Source: Pseudanabaena sp. PCC 6802
GTDB taxonomy: Bacteria > Cyanobacteriota > Cyanobacteriia > Pseudanabaenales > Pseudanabaenaceae
Direction of reading: 5' to 3'
Length of the DNA stretch: 64,000 nt
NCBI RefSeq assembly: GCF_000332175.1
Contig: NZ_KB235914.1
Coordinates: 2,290,868 to 2,354,867 of the forward strand
Part shown: positions 45,832-54,896 of the stretch, one piece after another
How positions within the stretch are numbered: the stretch's first letter is position 1
Layout of the letters: every line of letters begins with the position of its first letter
Position numbers and translations under genes: made by a program
Notes under the pieces: generated by a model
The model's database searches: none
What the model was told of the DNA's origin: nothing
Seen by the model: only the letters and a program-made list of their open reading frames with translations

Positions 45832-45901
45832 CCCGGATCGCCATTTCCATGCAAAACTGTTTTAGTTTAACCGACGCAGAACGGTTAATGTTGCAAACTT
45901 G

Positions 45902-46382
45902 GGTAGTGTTCTAGATCTGTGGTAATCATTTTAGACAGCACACTTAAATTCAAATCGATTGATGAACAGACCAATCACAATATCGTGCATCACAATAGAT
46001 TTAGAAAAGCAAATAGTTTTGCGCACTAAGCGCTTGATGCGGGTACGAAACGTTGCTGTGTTTGCGCTCAATTTTTTGAGTATTTTGTGTGCCCACTGTA
46101 TGTTCAGCAGGGTCAAGATGGCGTTCATAGGCTCCCCAGCCATCTGTGTAAAACTGGCTGATGCCAAAAGGTTCTAACCACGTTTTGAGCTTTACAAAAG
46201 CTTCGTCTGCATGGGACGCTAAGACGTAGGCTAAAATTCGCCATGTCACTAATCTGTTGTTTGACCTCAGCTAAATGACCTCGGTAGGTGTAGTTCAGGA
46301 TCGAGGTGCAACGATCGCATTCTGGATTACGACATCTATAGCGTGGTTTTCCCTCACCAGATGAACCATGTCTGACGACATC
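45902..46382 (-). pseudogene. Remnant of an IS1-family element
   Basis: Minus-strand pieces of one IS1-type transposase: SGEGKPRYRCRNPECDR and LNYTYRGHLAEVKQQISDM (near 46250-46375), then after a deletion of the middle EPFGISQFYTDGWGAYERHL and TQKIERK, then after a frameshift FRTRIKRLVRKTICFSKS to the stop at 45931. The missing centre and frameshift make it inactive. No intact inverted repeat pair is seen. Confidence 0.75.
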
Positions 46383-46409
46383 GCTACTTTACCAAGTTGG
46401 ACAAAGAAC

Positions 46410-46621
46410 TGGTTCCAATACCATTAAAATTTCTCGCCTCAGAATTTTGAGATATTATCCCCCATTTCCACAGATTCAGAACATTACCGATTTAACGATG
46501 AGCTACTGCGAGACTGGATGCAAAACCGTCACGACGAACTTGCCCACCAACGTGCGATCGAGATTTACCAAGCTAGTCTGCTAAGCAACCGGAAAAAGAA
46601 AAACAACCCATACACCCGATA
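46410..46621 (+). pseudogene. Possible C-terminal coding remnant, unknown
   Basis: A frame without start codon reads EHYRFNDELLRDWMQNRHDE, then LAHQRAIEIYQ, ending SNRKKKNNPYTR and stop. It looks protein-like but has no upstream part and no recognised family. It sits between the IS1 debris and the tRNA fragment. Confidence 0.3.
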
Positions 46622-46670
46622 GCTTGGGTCAAAAATGGGGCGATATGAACTATGCTTTTGTGAAACCAAT

Positions 46671-46716
46671 CGGAGCGAAAGGATTTGAACCTTCGACCCC
46701 CACTACCCCAAAGTGG
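46671..46716 (-). other. 3' fragment of tRNA-Pro(GGG), probable attachment site
   Basis: On the minus strand this is the anticodon stem-loop CCACT-TTGGGGT-AGTGG (anticodon GGG), variable loop, T arm with GGTTCAAATCC and the acceptor 3' strand CGCTCCG. The D arm and 5' acceptor strand are absent: the upstream sequence is unrelated. It lies 101 bp from a tyrosine recombinase gene, the classic layout of an integrated element that has displaced the 3' end of a tRNA gene. Confidence 0.75.
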
Positions 46717-46817
46717 ATTTCAATTGAATTGCGTACGCAATTTGAGTGCTTTTAACCTATACTGTTAGCTAATTTACAGGCTTTTTTAGGTCACTTTAGT
46801 AGCATTTTGAGTACGCA

Positions 46818-47948
46818 ATGAGTACGCGAGGCGAGAAGGGTAAGGTTGCAGTTGAAGCGATCGATGGGTGGCTGCGGTTGCGATGGCGAGTGTACGGTAC
46901 GCAATATGCCTTACGAATTGGTCTGCCAAATACCAAAGCCAACCGCATGGTTGCACAGAGCAAGGCTCATCAAATTTATCTCGATGTTATCAGTGGCAAT
47001 TTCGATCCGACGCTGGATAAGTATCGCCCACCACGCCAAAATGATTGTGGGCAAGTCAAAAGCACTAGGGTTAGCCTCATCGATGCTTACGAACAGTTCT
47101 GCAAGTACAAATCCAAACAGCTTGACCCGCGTACCTATGAGAAATACCAAACGTTGGGCAAGCAATTGAAGGCATTTCACCAGAATAAGGAATTAGCTGC
47201 GATCGCTCCTGAAGATGTTGAGGGCTTCTGGAATTATTTGGAGGAGTTAGGACTAGAGAAACTTACCCGCAAGGGGAAAGCGGTGCTCCTAGCTGCTTTT
47301 GGTAAATGGGCATTTGAGCAAGGTTTTATTAAGGATAATTTCTGGCGAGATGTGCCTAAGTGGGTCAGGTTACCTGCTCCAGAGTCTCCGAAGCCATTTA
47401 CTCCCGAAGAAACCCAGAAAATTTTGGCTGCGTTTAAGTCCCATCGTTACTACAGCTACTACTACCCATTTGTTCTGTTTTGCTTTGGTACGGGTGTTCG
47501 TTTGGGTGAGGCGATCGGGTTGCAGTGGAAAAGACTATCTGAAGATTGTGCAACCATCGAAATTGTGGAAGCATTATCTCGTGGAGTGCGCAAGCCCACT
47601 AAAACTAACCGTTCGCGGCAGTTCAGGCTGGCTCGTAACATTGCGGTGATGTTACTACAGCACAAGCCTGCAAACGCAGAGCCTGAAGATATTGTGTTTA
47701 CTACACCCAGAGGTCATGCCATTGACGATCATAATTTCCGCAATCGGGCATGGATAACTGTTCTGAGCGAACAGCAGATTTCCTATCGCAAGCCCTACAA
47801 CATGAGGTCAACCTTTATCAGCTATGCACTGGCATCGGGCATGAGTCCGATGATAGTCTCGCAAATTACGGGGCACGATCCGCAGGTGATGTTCAATCAT
47901 TATGCTGGAGCTATTGAAAGTACACCTGCAACCCCTGAACTTTATTGA
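46818..47948 (+). CDS. Tyrosine recombinase (integrase)
   Basis: 376 residues. The N-terminal arm-binding/core-binding region is followed by a catalytic domain with Arg in FGTGVRLGEAIGLQWK, a second Arg in YNMRSTFISYA, His in ITGHDPQVM and the nucleophile Tyr in FNHYAG. The usual HxxR is Y-N-M-R here, as in several cyanobacterial integrases. Its start is just beyond the tRNA-Pro fragment, supporting site-specific integration there. It is followed by the interrupted Fic gene. Confidence 0.92.
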   Translation: MSTRGEKGKVAVEAIDGWLRLRWRVYGTQYALRIGLPNTKANRMVAQSKAHQIYLDVISGNFDPTLDKYRPPRQNDCGQVKSTRVSLIDAYEQFCKYKSKQLDPRTYEKYQTLGKQLKAFHQNKELAAIAPEDVEGFWNYLEELGLEKLTRKGKAVLLAAFGKWAFEQGFIKDNFWRDVPKWVRLPAPESPKPFTPEETQKILAAFKSHRYYSYYYPFVLFCFGTGVRLGEAIGLQWKRLSEDCATIEIVEALSRGVRKPTKTNRSRQFRLARNIAVMLLQHKPANAEPEDIVFTTPRGHAIDDHNFRNRAWITVLSEQQISYRKPYNMRSTFISYALASGMSPMIVSQITGHDPQVMFNHYAGAIESTPATPELY

Positions 47949-47960
47949 TATGGTATTTGA

Positions 47961-48835
47961 GAAGCCATTTAGGAAGTAAAAGGCGCACCAAAAGCAGGTA
48001 TAAATACTGATGAAGTCTAGTATAAACCTGAAGAGATGCGCCGATCCTATAATACCGATTTATCCAACCAAGAATGGGAAATTATCGCACCCATGCTACC
48101 CAAACCATCAAAATGGGGTAGGCCACCCAAAACAAATATGCGAGAGTTACTGAATGCCATTTTCTATATACTCAAAAATGGTTGTACATGGCAGAATCTA
48201 CCCCATGACTTTCCGCCTTACTCAACGGTCTATTTCTACTGGCAAAGGTGGGAAAGAACTGGGCTACTGGAGGAGATTAATCGCAAATTGAGCCAACAAT
48301 TTAGGGAAAAGGTTAGTAAAGAGGCGACCCCAAGCTTGGTGAGTATCGATAGCCAGAGTGTGAAGACAACAGAAAGTGCGGGCAGTCGAGGTTTTGATGG
48401 CGGTAAGCAAATCAAGGGCAGAAAACGCTTCGCTATGGTTGACACCTTGGGCTTAGTTGTAAAGGTGTTGGTGTGTGCAGCTAACATCGGTGAAAGAGCA
48501 GGAGCTAAGCAGTTGTTACAGAATCTCACATCTCCATTACCACGATTAGAGAAAATTCTGGTTGATGCTGGATTCTCTGGTGATGAAATCACACAATGGG
48601 TCAACGACAACTTCGGATGGCTTTGGGAAGTTAGCAAACGGGCAGACAATCAGAAAGGTTTTGTAGTGGAGTCAAAGCGTTGGGTGGTAGAGCGAACCTT
48701 TGCTTGGTTAGGTAATTGTCGTAGACTAAGCAAGGATTATGAATTTTATGAGCAAATGTCTGAATCGTTTATTTACTTGGCTTTAATCCGCAAAATGCTA
48801 AGAAATCTGGCAACTGCGACTTCCTAAATGGGTTC
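47961..48835 (+). mobile_element. IS5-family element, copy 2
   Basis: Same 875 bp unit as copy 1 without the extra tail. Ends GAAGCCATTTAGGAAGT and the complement of GAACCCATTTAGGAAGT; target duplication TGA at 47958-47960 and 48836-48838. Inserted at codon 4 of the Fic gene. Confidence 0.92.
48036..48827 (+). CDS. IS5-family transposase (copy 2)
   Basis: 263 residues, identical in translation to the copy at 12653-13444, with the same DDE residues (SIDSQS, DAGFSGDE, VVERTFAWLGN). Its TAA stop is followed without gap by an ATG (48828) that opens the Fic fragment, so re-initiation of translation is possible. Identity of the copies points to recent transposition. Confidence 0.92.
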   Translation: MRRSYNTDLSNQEWEIIAPMLPKPSKWGRPPKTNMRELLNAIFYILKNGCTWQNLPHDFPPYSTVYFYWQRWERTGLLEEINRKLSQQFREKVSKEATPSLVSIDSQSVKTTESAGSRGFDGGKQIKGRKRFAMVDTLGLVVKVLVCAANIGERAGAKQLLQNLTSPLPRLEKILVDAGFSGDEITQWVNDNFGWLWEVSKRADNQKGFVVESKRWVVERTFAWLGNCRRLSKDYEFYEQMSESFIYLALIRKMLRNLATATS

Positions 48836-49591
48836 TGAGCGCAACTACCCCTTCAACGATCTACCCTTATTACCACCGCCTGTTGAATTAGAGACTAAGG
48901 TGGTTCTGAAGCAGGCAATCTCTGCCAACCGATCGCTGGCAGAATTGAAAGGGGTTGGAGATCTGATTCCGAATCAAGCAGTTCTGCTCAATACCTTGGC
49001 TATCCAGGAAGCTAAGCTGTCATCGGAAATCGAAAATATTGTCACAACTAACGATGAACTGTACCGAGCCTTAGCGGATGAAGGACAGCCGAGCGATCCT
49101 CACATCAAGGAAGTGCTGCACTACAATGAGGCGCTTTGGTATGGTTTCCAGAAAATCAAGCAAGACCAGCCGCTAACGACGCGACTGTTTGAGGAGATCG
49201 CTCAGATCGTTAAGCCCAGTGTTTCAGGAGTGCGGAAGGTGCCTGGAACACTGGTGGTTGACGGAATTACTGGAAATGTTATTTATACACCTCCAGAGGG
49301 CGAAGCGATTCTCAGGGATAAATTAGCCAATCTCGAAAGTTTTATGTATGCCAATGACGACTTAGACGTGCTCATCAAGATGGCAATAATGCACTACCAG
49401 TTTGAGTCAATTCACCCTTTTACAGATGGCAATGGCAGAACGGGACGCATTTTGAATATTCTCTTCCTGGTGGAAAAACACTTACTGGAATTGCCCGTTC
49501 TCTATCTAAGTAGCTACATCATTCAGCATAAACGTGACTATTACATGGGGTTGCGTGGCGTGACCGAGCAAGGAGACTGGGAAAAATGGCT

Positions 49592-50788
49592 GGGAGCATC
49601 TCAGTTTTGCAAGGCAAGGTTAAGAGAGCCATTAAGGTAAGCAGAACGGTGTTTGAGGACTTGTGGCACATTATCACGGTTCCATTGAGCGCCAGAGATT
49701 TTGATGCGTCTAGCGATTTGCTTAACAGCAGATTCCACTGCGCCAGAACCAATAGAGCAAATCTGCTCGGTTTGGAAATACCAATAATCAGGAATACGAT
49801 GGCGATGCTTGTGCAGATAAGCAATAAAATTGATGCTCTGAGGACTAGCTAAGTGATTGAGCTCAGCAATAGCTGCAGTCACATTACCCCGCCACAAAAA
49901 AGCTTCGACCCCAGTCAAAAGTTGAGCTGTAGCCTCAATTTTATGCAGGTTTTCCACCAAATGGAACCAGTCCAAGATTTCATAGCGACTATCAGGTATA
50001 GAGATCTGGGCAATAATATTCCAAATCCCATCATGTCCATCCCCAATACAGGTAACCATATCTGCTAAAGGCTGTCGATTTACCCAGTCTGTTAAGGCAA
50101 TGTTATCTTGAAATGTGGCAAATATGGCTTGTCCATGCAAGTTCACAGCTTTATAGTCCTTCCACTCACTTGGCTGTCCAAGTGGCGTGCGCAGTCTGAT
50201 TCTGCCTCCATCGACACTTAATTCCTCGACCGACTCTTCTACCTCTAGGGGGCTAAATTCATGGCGATGCACCAGGCGCTGTTGTGTACTGCGCGATATT
50301 TGCACTCCCATCAACATGGCTAAGTCTTTGGCGGCTTGTTCGTAGGATACATTCGCACTCAAGATCAGGCTACATCTTTCCACATACGGGCTCACCTGGC
50401 TATAGGGGGCTACTTTGAGCTTCTGCGCTTGCTTTTGCGTGAGGTGGAGCTGTCCGATGCTGCTTTGCACTCGCCTGCGGCGTCCTGCTTCTGTGCCCGT
50501 AACTGTGCGGATAAAAAACTCCCTATTTCTGGGCTGACATGTTCGAGGATTTGCTGCCGCACAGCGATTTCGATCCCTTCCAAGCTGGTTAGTTGTTCCG
50601 ATGGTGTATTCTGATAAAGGATGGCGGCAATAGCTTGAACGTGCGCTTGCATTTCTTTTTCCTGCTCTGGAGTCATGGTTGCTCTCCTTGGGGTTGGTTT
50701 CTCGTATTCCTATCTTCTGATTTCTTCCCCCTTTTGGCTACCCATCTATATTAAGCATTATTACTCAGTGCAAAGTTGAGATGCTCCC
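49592..50788 (-). mobile_element. ISKra4-family element inserted in the Fic gene
   Basis: The ends are GGGAGCATCTCAGTTTTGC and, on the other strand, GGGAGCATCTCAACTTTGC; target duplication AAATGGCT (49584-49591 and 50789-50796). 1197 bp, one transposase in two overlapping frames on the minus strand. Confidence 0.9.
49601..50676 (-). CDS. ISKra4-family transposase, two frames joined by a -1 shift
   Basis: The first frame (50676-50410, 88 residues, MTPEQEKEMQAHVQAIAAIL...) overlaps the second (open from before 50470 to 49601), which lies at -1 and holds the catalytic part: SVDGGRIRLRTPLG (first Asp), VTCIGDGHDGIWN and EILDWFHLVENLHKIE (second Asp), and SGAVESAVKQIARRIK (Glu). The overlap contains CGCAAAAGC, a candidate slip site. 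Programmed frameshifting is known in this IS family; decay by a simple frameshift is the alternative. Confidence 0.82.
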
Positions 50789-51193
50789 AAATGGCTGTTG
50801 TACGTGCTTCGAGCTATTGAGGAAACTTCTTCGATCACTCGTGACAAAATTCTAGCTATCCGAGGACTAATGGAACGAGTTTCGGAAACGGTGAAGCGCG
50901 AACTACCCAAAATATATAGCAAGGAACTTGTCGAAGTCCTGTTTCAACAACCTTATTGTAAGATTCGTTTTTTGGAAGAAGCTGATATTGCAAAACGTCA
51001 AACTGCTTCAAATTACTTACGTGAGTTAGAGGGTTTTGGTTTGCTCAAAGGGGTTAAACGCGGACGCGAAGTTTACTACGTTAATATACCTTTCTTCGAC
51101 TTGCTGACTAAGTAATAATACTTATGTGTATATTTTTTAACTAAAAATCGACATGTATACATAATATGTACGTGCCATCGACATATTATTTCA

Positions 51194-51340
51194 ATGGCGA
51201 TCGCCGACTATCTATCTCAGCATCCAGACCTGAATTTTGATTCAGATTCTGGCGAAGCTATGCTCAATCGGTTTAATCGAGGCATTGATGACCTCAAGGC
51301 AGTGGCAGAGTACATCGAAAATAAGCCGAGATCGCTTTAA
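51194..51340 (+). CDS. Small hypothetical protein (48 residues)
   Basis: ATGGCGATCGCCGACTATC opens a frame of 48 codons, MAIADYLSQHPDLNFDSDSG to ...AVAEYIENKPRSL and stop. Composition is protein-like and acidic, but there is no clear ribosome site and no known family. It follows the Fic end by 78 bp and may be a leftover of the same accessory region. Confidence 0.35.
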   Translation: MAIADYLSQHPDLNFDSDSGEAMLNRFNRGIDDLKAVAEYIENKPRSL

Positions 51341-52188
51341 GGAACCTCAGTTAGGGTTAACCTGCATTATTCATGAAGAGCAGATGCTACACAAATAGTG
51401 GTAGGTTGACTATTTTGTTAAACTAAAACACTATATACACACGACTTGGAAGGTTAAGCAGGTAAGGTCTAAAAAGGGCAACAAAAGGCTAAGATGAAGG
51501 AATAAACGACGAAAAAGCCTTGTTTTGCCAATGTTATTACCTTTTTTCAGGCTGGTAGGAGTAGCACCAACCATAGCTAAAGGGATGCAGGCATATCGCA
51601 GCGTGTTTTGTCGCGAAGAGGGATTTAACCACGTCAGTCGATATGTCAATGGTTTGATTCTAAGTCCCAACAAGACATTACAAGGGATCCACAGCCAAAT
51701 AGTGTGGCCAGAGGGAGAAGCCGTGAGCCGACGGGCAATGCACGAGGCAGTGTTTGAGGCAGGGTGGGATAGCGAAAAGTTAATGCAAAAGCATCGGGAG
51801 ACATTATCATCGGAGCATCAAGGCAAGGGGAAAGAGGTAATCAGCCTGGATTGGACGTTGGCACATCACGAACGGGGCAAAGAAATCTTTGGAGTCAAAC
51901 GCAGTTACGATTATGTAGAGCATCGCATGAGCAACTACCAAACAGTGGTGACTGCAGTAATCTCAAATCGGGAGTATATCGATGGGTTAGACGTGGTAGT
52001 GCAACCACCGAATTGGCAGGAGGCAGAGAAAGCATATTTGCAGATGAGCGCACAACAGAGTTACACGGAGATGGCGCAGGTAATGGCGCGTCTGAGCGAG
52101 TTAATCAGCTACCAGAGCAATCGGCTGGAGTATCGTAAACGCACGGAAATCGTGCGAGACCTCGTGGAACAACTGGAAACAGAGGGAC

Positions 52189-53539
52189 GAGACTGATCAG
52201 AATTTTGTGTAAGCGGTCTAGAATCACAAAAACCAAGGAGACCGCAACATGTTAAGAGGCAAACAAGCAACTAATCGTACAGATGAACTACTAGACGAGT
52301 TGGTGTCAGAGTGCCATAGCCCCGAGGACATTCTAGGAGAATCGGGCTTACTGAAGCAACTGAGTCAACGACTAATCGAGCGAGCGCTCACGGGAGAGCT
52401 GAGCCATCACCTCAAATCAAGCACGCCTAAGGGAGAGGAAGCGGTAGAAGACGAAGTTGTGCGACGCAACAGCCGCAATGGCTACTCGCAGAAGACGGTG
52501 CAGTCGCAACAGGGCGAAATGGAGTTGTCGATACCGCGAGACCGTAACGGCGAGTTTGACCCCGTGCTGGTACCGAAACACCAAAGGCGAATAGCAGGAC
52601 TCGATGAGAAAATCCTGGCTATGTATGCACGGGGATTAAGCACCCGAGACATTAGTGCTCAACTCGAAGAACTCTATGGTGCCAAGATCTCCGCCGCACT
52701 CATCAGTGAGGTCACTGATGCAGTTAGCGACGAGGTCAAGGCTTGGCAGTGCCGTCCCCTGGAACCTGTATATCCCATCATTTACCTCGATGCCCTCTAC
52801 GTGAATATCAAGGTGTCGGGTCGGGTGAGCAAGCGAGCGGTCTATGTCGTCTTGGGTATTACGGTTGAGGGCAACAAAGAATTGCTTGGGCTGTGGATTG
52901 GGGAGGTGGAATCCGAAGGCGCTAAGTTCTGGCTCAAGGTGCTGACTGACCTCAAAAACCGTGGGGTCAAGGACATTCTGATTGCCTGTTGCGATGGCTT
53001 AGTGGGATTCCCCCAGGCGATTGAGGCTGTTTTCCCGCAAACCCAGGTGCAACTATGTATTGTGCATCTGATCCGCAACTGTTTGCGTCATGTGCCCTGG
53101 AAAGACGCTAAAGCTGTTGTGGCTGACCTCAAGCCCATTTATCATGCTGCCACTTTGGCAGAAGCCGAAGCTGCGCTTGAGGCTTTTGCCGCCAAGTGGG
53201 ATCGCCTATACCCCGCGATTAGCCAAATCTGGCTGCGCCATTGGCAGAACATTATCCCCATCTTTGACTATCCCATGGACATCCGCAAAGTCATCTACAC
53301 TACCAATGCCATTGAATCCCTCAATCGCTCCCTGCGCAAGGTGATTAAAACCAAGGCTGTCTTCCCCGATGAGGAATCTGTCTTCAAGCTCATGTTCTTG
53401 GCCATGCATAACATTGCCAAGCGTTGGACTCGCCCCCTTAAAGATTGGAAGGCAGCGTTGTCATATTTTGCTATCCTATTCCCAGGACGTTTAAATTACT
53501 GACCTTATTTCTCGCTTACACAAAAATCTGAGCACTCTC
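52189..53539 (+). mobile_element. IS256-family element
   Basis: Ends GAGACTGATCAGAATTTTG and, on the other strand, GAGAGTGCTCAGATTTTTG, both continuing TGTAAGCG (24 of 27 matching). GAGGGAC is repeated at 52182-52188 and 53540-53546, a 7 bp target duplication. 1351 bp, complete. Confidence 0.9.
52249..53502 (+). CDS. IS256-family (mutator-type) transposase
   Basis: 417 residues. N-terminal ALTGELSHHLKSS and NSRNGYSQKTVQS, then YLDALYVNIK (first Asp), IACCDGLVGFPQAIEAVFPQ followed by CIVHLIRN (second Asp and the C-x2-H of the family), and the Glu in YTTNAIESLNRSLRKV. Frame intact and preceded by a GGAG site, so probably functional. Confidence 0.94.
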   Translation: MLRGKQATNRTDELLDELVSECHSPEDILGESGLLKQLSQRLIERALTGELSHHLKSSTPKGEEAVEDEVVRRNSRNGYSQKTVQSQQGEMELSIPRDRNGEFDPVLVPKHQRRIAGLDEKILAMYARGLSTRDISAQLEELYGAKISAALISEVTDAVSDEVKAWQCRPLEPVYPIIYLDALYVNIKVSGRVSKRAVYVVLGITVEGNKELLGLWIGEVESEGAKFWLKVLTDLKNRGVKDILIACCDGLVGFPQAIEAVFPQTQVQLCIVHLIRNCLRHVPWKDAKAVVADLKPIYHAATLAEAEAALEAFAAKWDRLYPAISQIWLRHWQNIIPIFDYPMDIRKVIYTTNAIESLNRSLRKVIKTKAVFPDEESVFKLMFLAMHNIAKRWTRPLKDWKAALSYFAILFPGRLNY

Positions 53540-54291
53540 GAGGGACAGTTCCCCAACGCCCACTATGCTTTTGACAACGGCGTATTGACCCTGGAGTTGA
53601 CGCGTTTGATTGAAAGTAAGGGCAAGCACTGGGTCAGCGAAATTGAATCATCGCGACATATCCTTTGGGATAACCAGTGGCAACGAGTTGATGCTGTCGC
53701 CACCCTGTTACGGTCTCAGCATCCTCAGAGCTTTCGGGCTGTGACGATCGCCTGTCGTAATGGTCAAAGTAAGACCATGTGGGCATTTACGAAAGTGATA
53801 CGGCTGAAACGCTATGGACGCAAGCGTTTGGTCATTGTACACGAGCAGTCGGACTTGGGTGATGCCCCGCGCTTTTTACTCACGGATGCCCAACATTGGG
53901 AAAGCACGCGCATCATGGAAACTTGGAACTATCGCTGGTCTTGTGAAGTCTTTCATGAGTTCTGCAAGCAAGTTACAGGATTGGAAGCGGCTCAGGTACG
54001 CAACCAGCAAGCGGTCAAACGCCACTTGCGTTTATGTTGTCTAGCGCAGTCTTTGCTCCAACGCGTAACGGGCTCGGGCGGAAAATCGGAAAGTTTTTCG
54101 TTTGCTAAGGGAACGCAAACCATCGGGCAGAAGCTCCATTCCCTCTCGCGTGAAGCGCTTGCTCAACTACTGGAGTTGGCTCATGGCTTGTTTGCCAACG
54201 GACGTTCTATAGCTCAGGTATTGGAGGTGCTTATGCCTGCTTAGATTCATCTGACATTCTGTCCTCGGCTTGAATAACCTTCCAAGTCGTG

Positions 54292-54533
54292 CCAAGTTAT
54301 CGTACTGACAGAGGGCGTAGAGTAAAGGTCCTCTTTTTTGTTCCATGCCAACGGCAATTTTCCCCTCTCCATAGCGTGCTCGCAGTTGATTAACCCAATC
54401 CAAGAGGTCTTGGGGGCGAGTTTGGATGATGTATTCTTGCGCCTGTGCCGGACGCACAATCGTAGAGGGCAATATCATGTTTGCGATCTGCCCAGTCAAT
54501 GCCAATGTAGGCAACATATTGGTCAGTGGTCAT
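54292..54533 (-). pseudogene. 5' fragment of an IS110-family transposase
   Basis: Minus-strand start MTTDQYVAYIGIDWADRKHD (54533 on) has the DEDD first Asp of IS110 enzymes in GIDWADRKH. After a frameshift it continues EYIIQTRPQDLLDWV and MEQKRGPLLYALCQYD, then is cut by the IS701 end. The remainder of the gene is not found on the far side of IS701, so a deletion or rearrangement occurred. Confidence 0.75.
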
Positions 54534-54545
54534 GTTAGATTAATT

Positions 54546-54647
54546 CCATTGATTTTGGTCGAACTCAGAGAGCCTGCCGCCGACACACGCGAAAAGATTA
54601 TGGAAAAGGTTGTAGCCTTGTTCCCTGAGAATTCGTTAAAAGTGTAG
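54546..54647 (+). pseudogene. Short coding remnant beside the IS110 fragment
   Basis: The frame reads LILVELREPAADTREKIMEK then VVALFPENSLKV and stop. It looks like the C-terminal end of some protein cut by the IS110 insertion, but is too short to assign. The 250 bp to the next gene hold only the half element A5. Confidence 0.25.
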
Positions 54648-54753
54648 GATAAAGGTTCAGAGGCGATACGATATGTTAGTAGTCATCTAGTGACTTGCGC
54701 TGCAATGTCGCTGAACCCGACCGTTTGAAGGCGATCTGTTGGAGGCGGGGGGT

Positions 54754-54806
54754 TATAGCGTTTTTCAATTGAGAACAGATTTTATTGACGGGGTGAAGGG
54801 GTGGAT
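54754..54806. mobile_element. Half of a family A palindromic element (A5)
   Basis: TATAGCGTTTTTCAATTGAG then CAGATTTTATTGACGGGG and TGAAGGGGTGG match one arm of A1 and A3 in inverted sense. The other arm is missing. Confidence 0.65.
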
Positions 54807-54896
54807 TGTGGGAGCCTATATCGGCGATCGCTCTCTTCGCTCCGCCAAGAAGCTATGGCAATCAATACCTGCAGTCTATCGTCAAGGTGCGTTATG

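Larger units (their letters stand above)
47950..51115 (+). pseudogene. Fic-family protein gene split by an IS5-type and an ISKra4-type element
   Basis: Three pieces make one gene: 47950-47960 (ATG GTA TTT GA), 48839-49591 and 50797-51115. Removing the IS5 copy with one TGA and the ISKra4 copy with one AAATGGCT gives a continuous frame MVFERNYPFNDLPLLPP ... EKWLLYVLRAIEETSS ... to a stop at 51115. The middle piece has the Fic motif HPFTDGNGRTGR, which binds ATP and transfers AMP, and a possible inhibitory segment SEIENI near the N-terminus. The last piece has a winged-helix-like tail. The middle part could still be made from the ATG at 48828, which directly follows the transposase stop. Confidence 0.85.
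51531..54244 (+). pseudogene. IS701-type transposase interrupted by IS256
   Basis: The first part (51531-52188) reads MLLPFFRLVGVAPTIAKGMQ ... VISLDWTLAHHERG ... VEQLETEG. The second (53547-54244) continues QFPNAHYAFDNGVLTLEL ... WNYRWSCEVFHEFCKQ ... VLEVLMPA. Excising the IS256 with one GAGGGAC joins them in frame. Asp in LDWTLAHHE, Asp in YAFDNGV and Glu in CEVFHEF are plausible DDE residues. The gene is inactive as it stands. Confidence 0.8.
51440..54291 (+). mobile_element. IS701-type element carrying a nested IS256 element
   Basis: Inverted ends CACGACTTGGAAGGTTA are perfect over 17 bp at 51440-51456 and 54275-54291. After removing the inner IS256 the element would be about 1.5 kb. No target duplication is visible (TACA left, CCAA right), and the right flank is IS110 sequence while the left is not, so the junctions have been rearranged. 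Confidence 0.78.

Noticed and set aside
46671-46716. A functional tRNA-Pro gene
   Set aside because: The D arm and 5' acceptor strand are missing, so it cannot fold as a tRNA; kept as an attachment-site fragment.
46818-54533. A prophage
   Set aside because: There is an integrase and a tRNA fragment but no capsid, tail, terminase or lysis gene. A small integrated element or island fits better.
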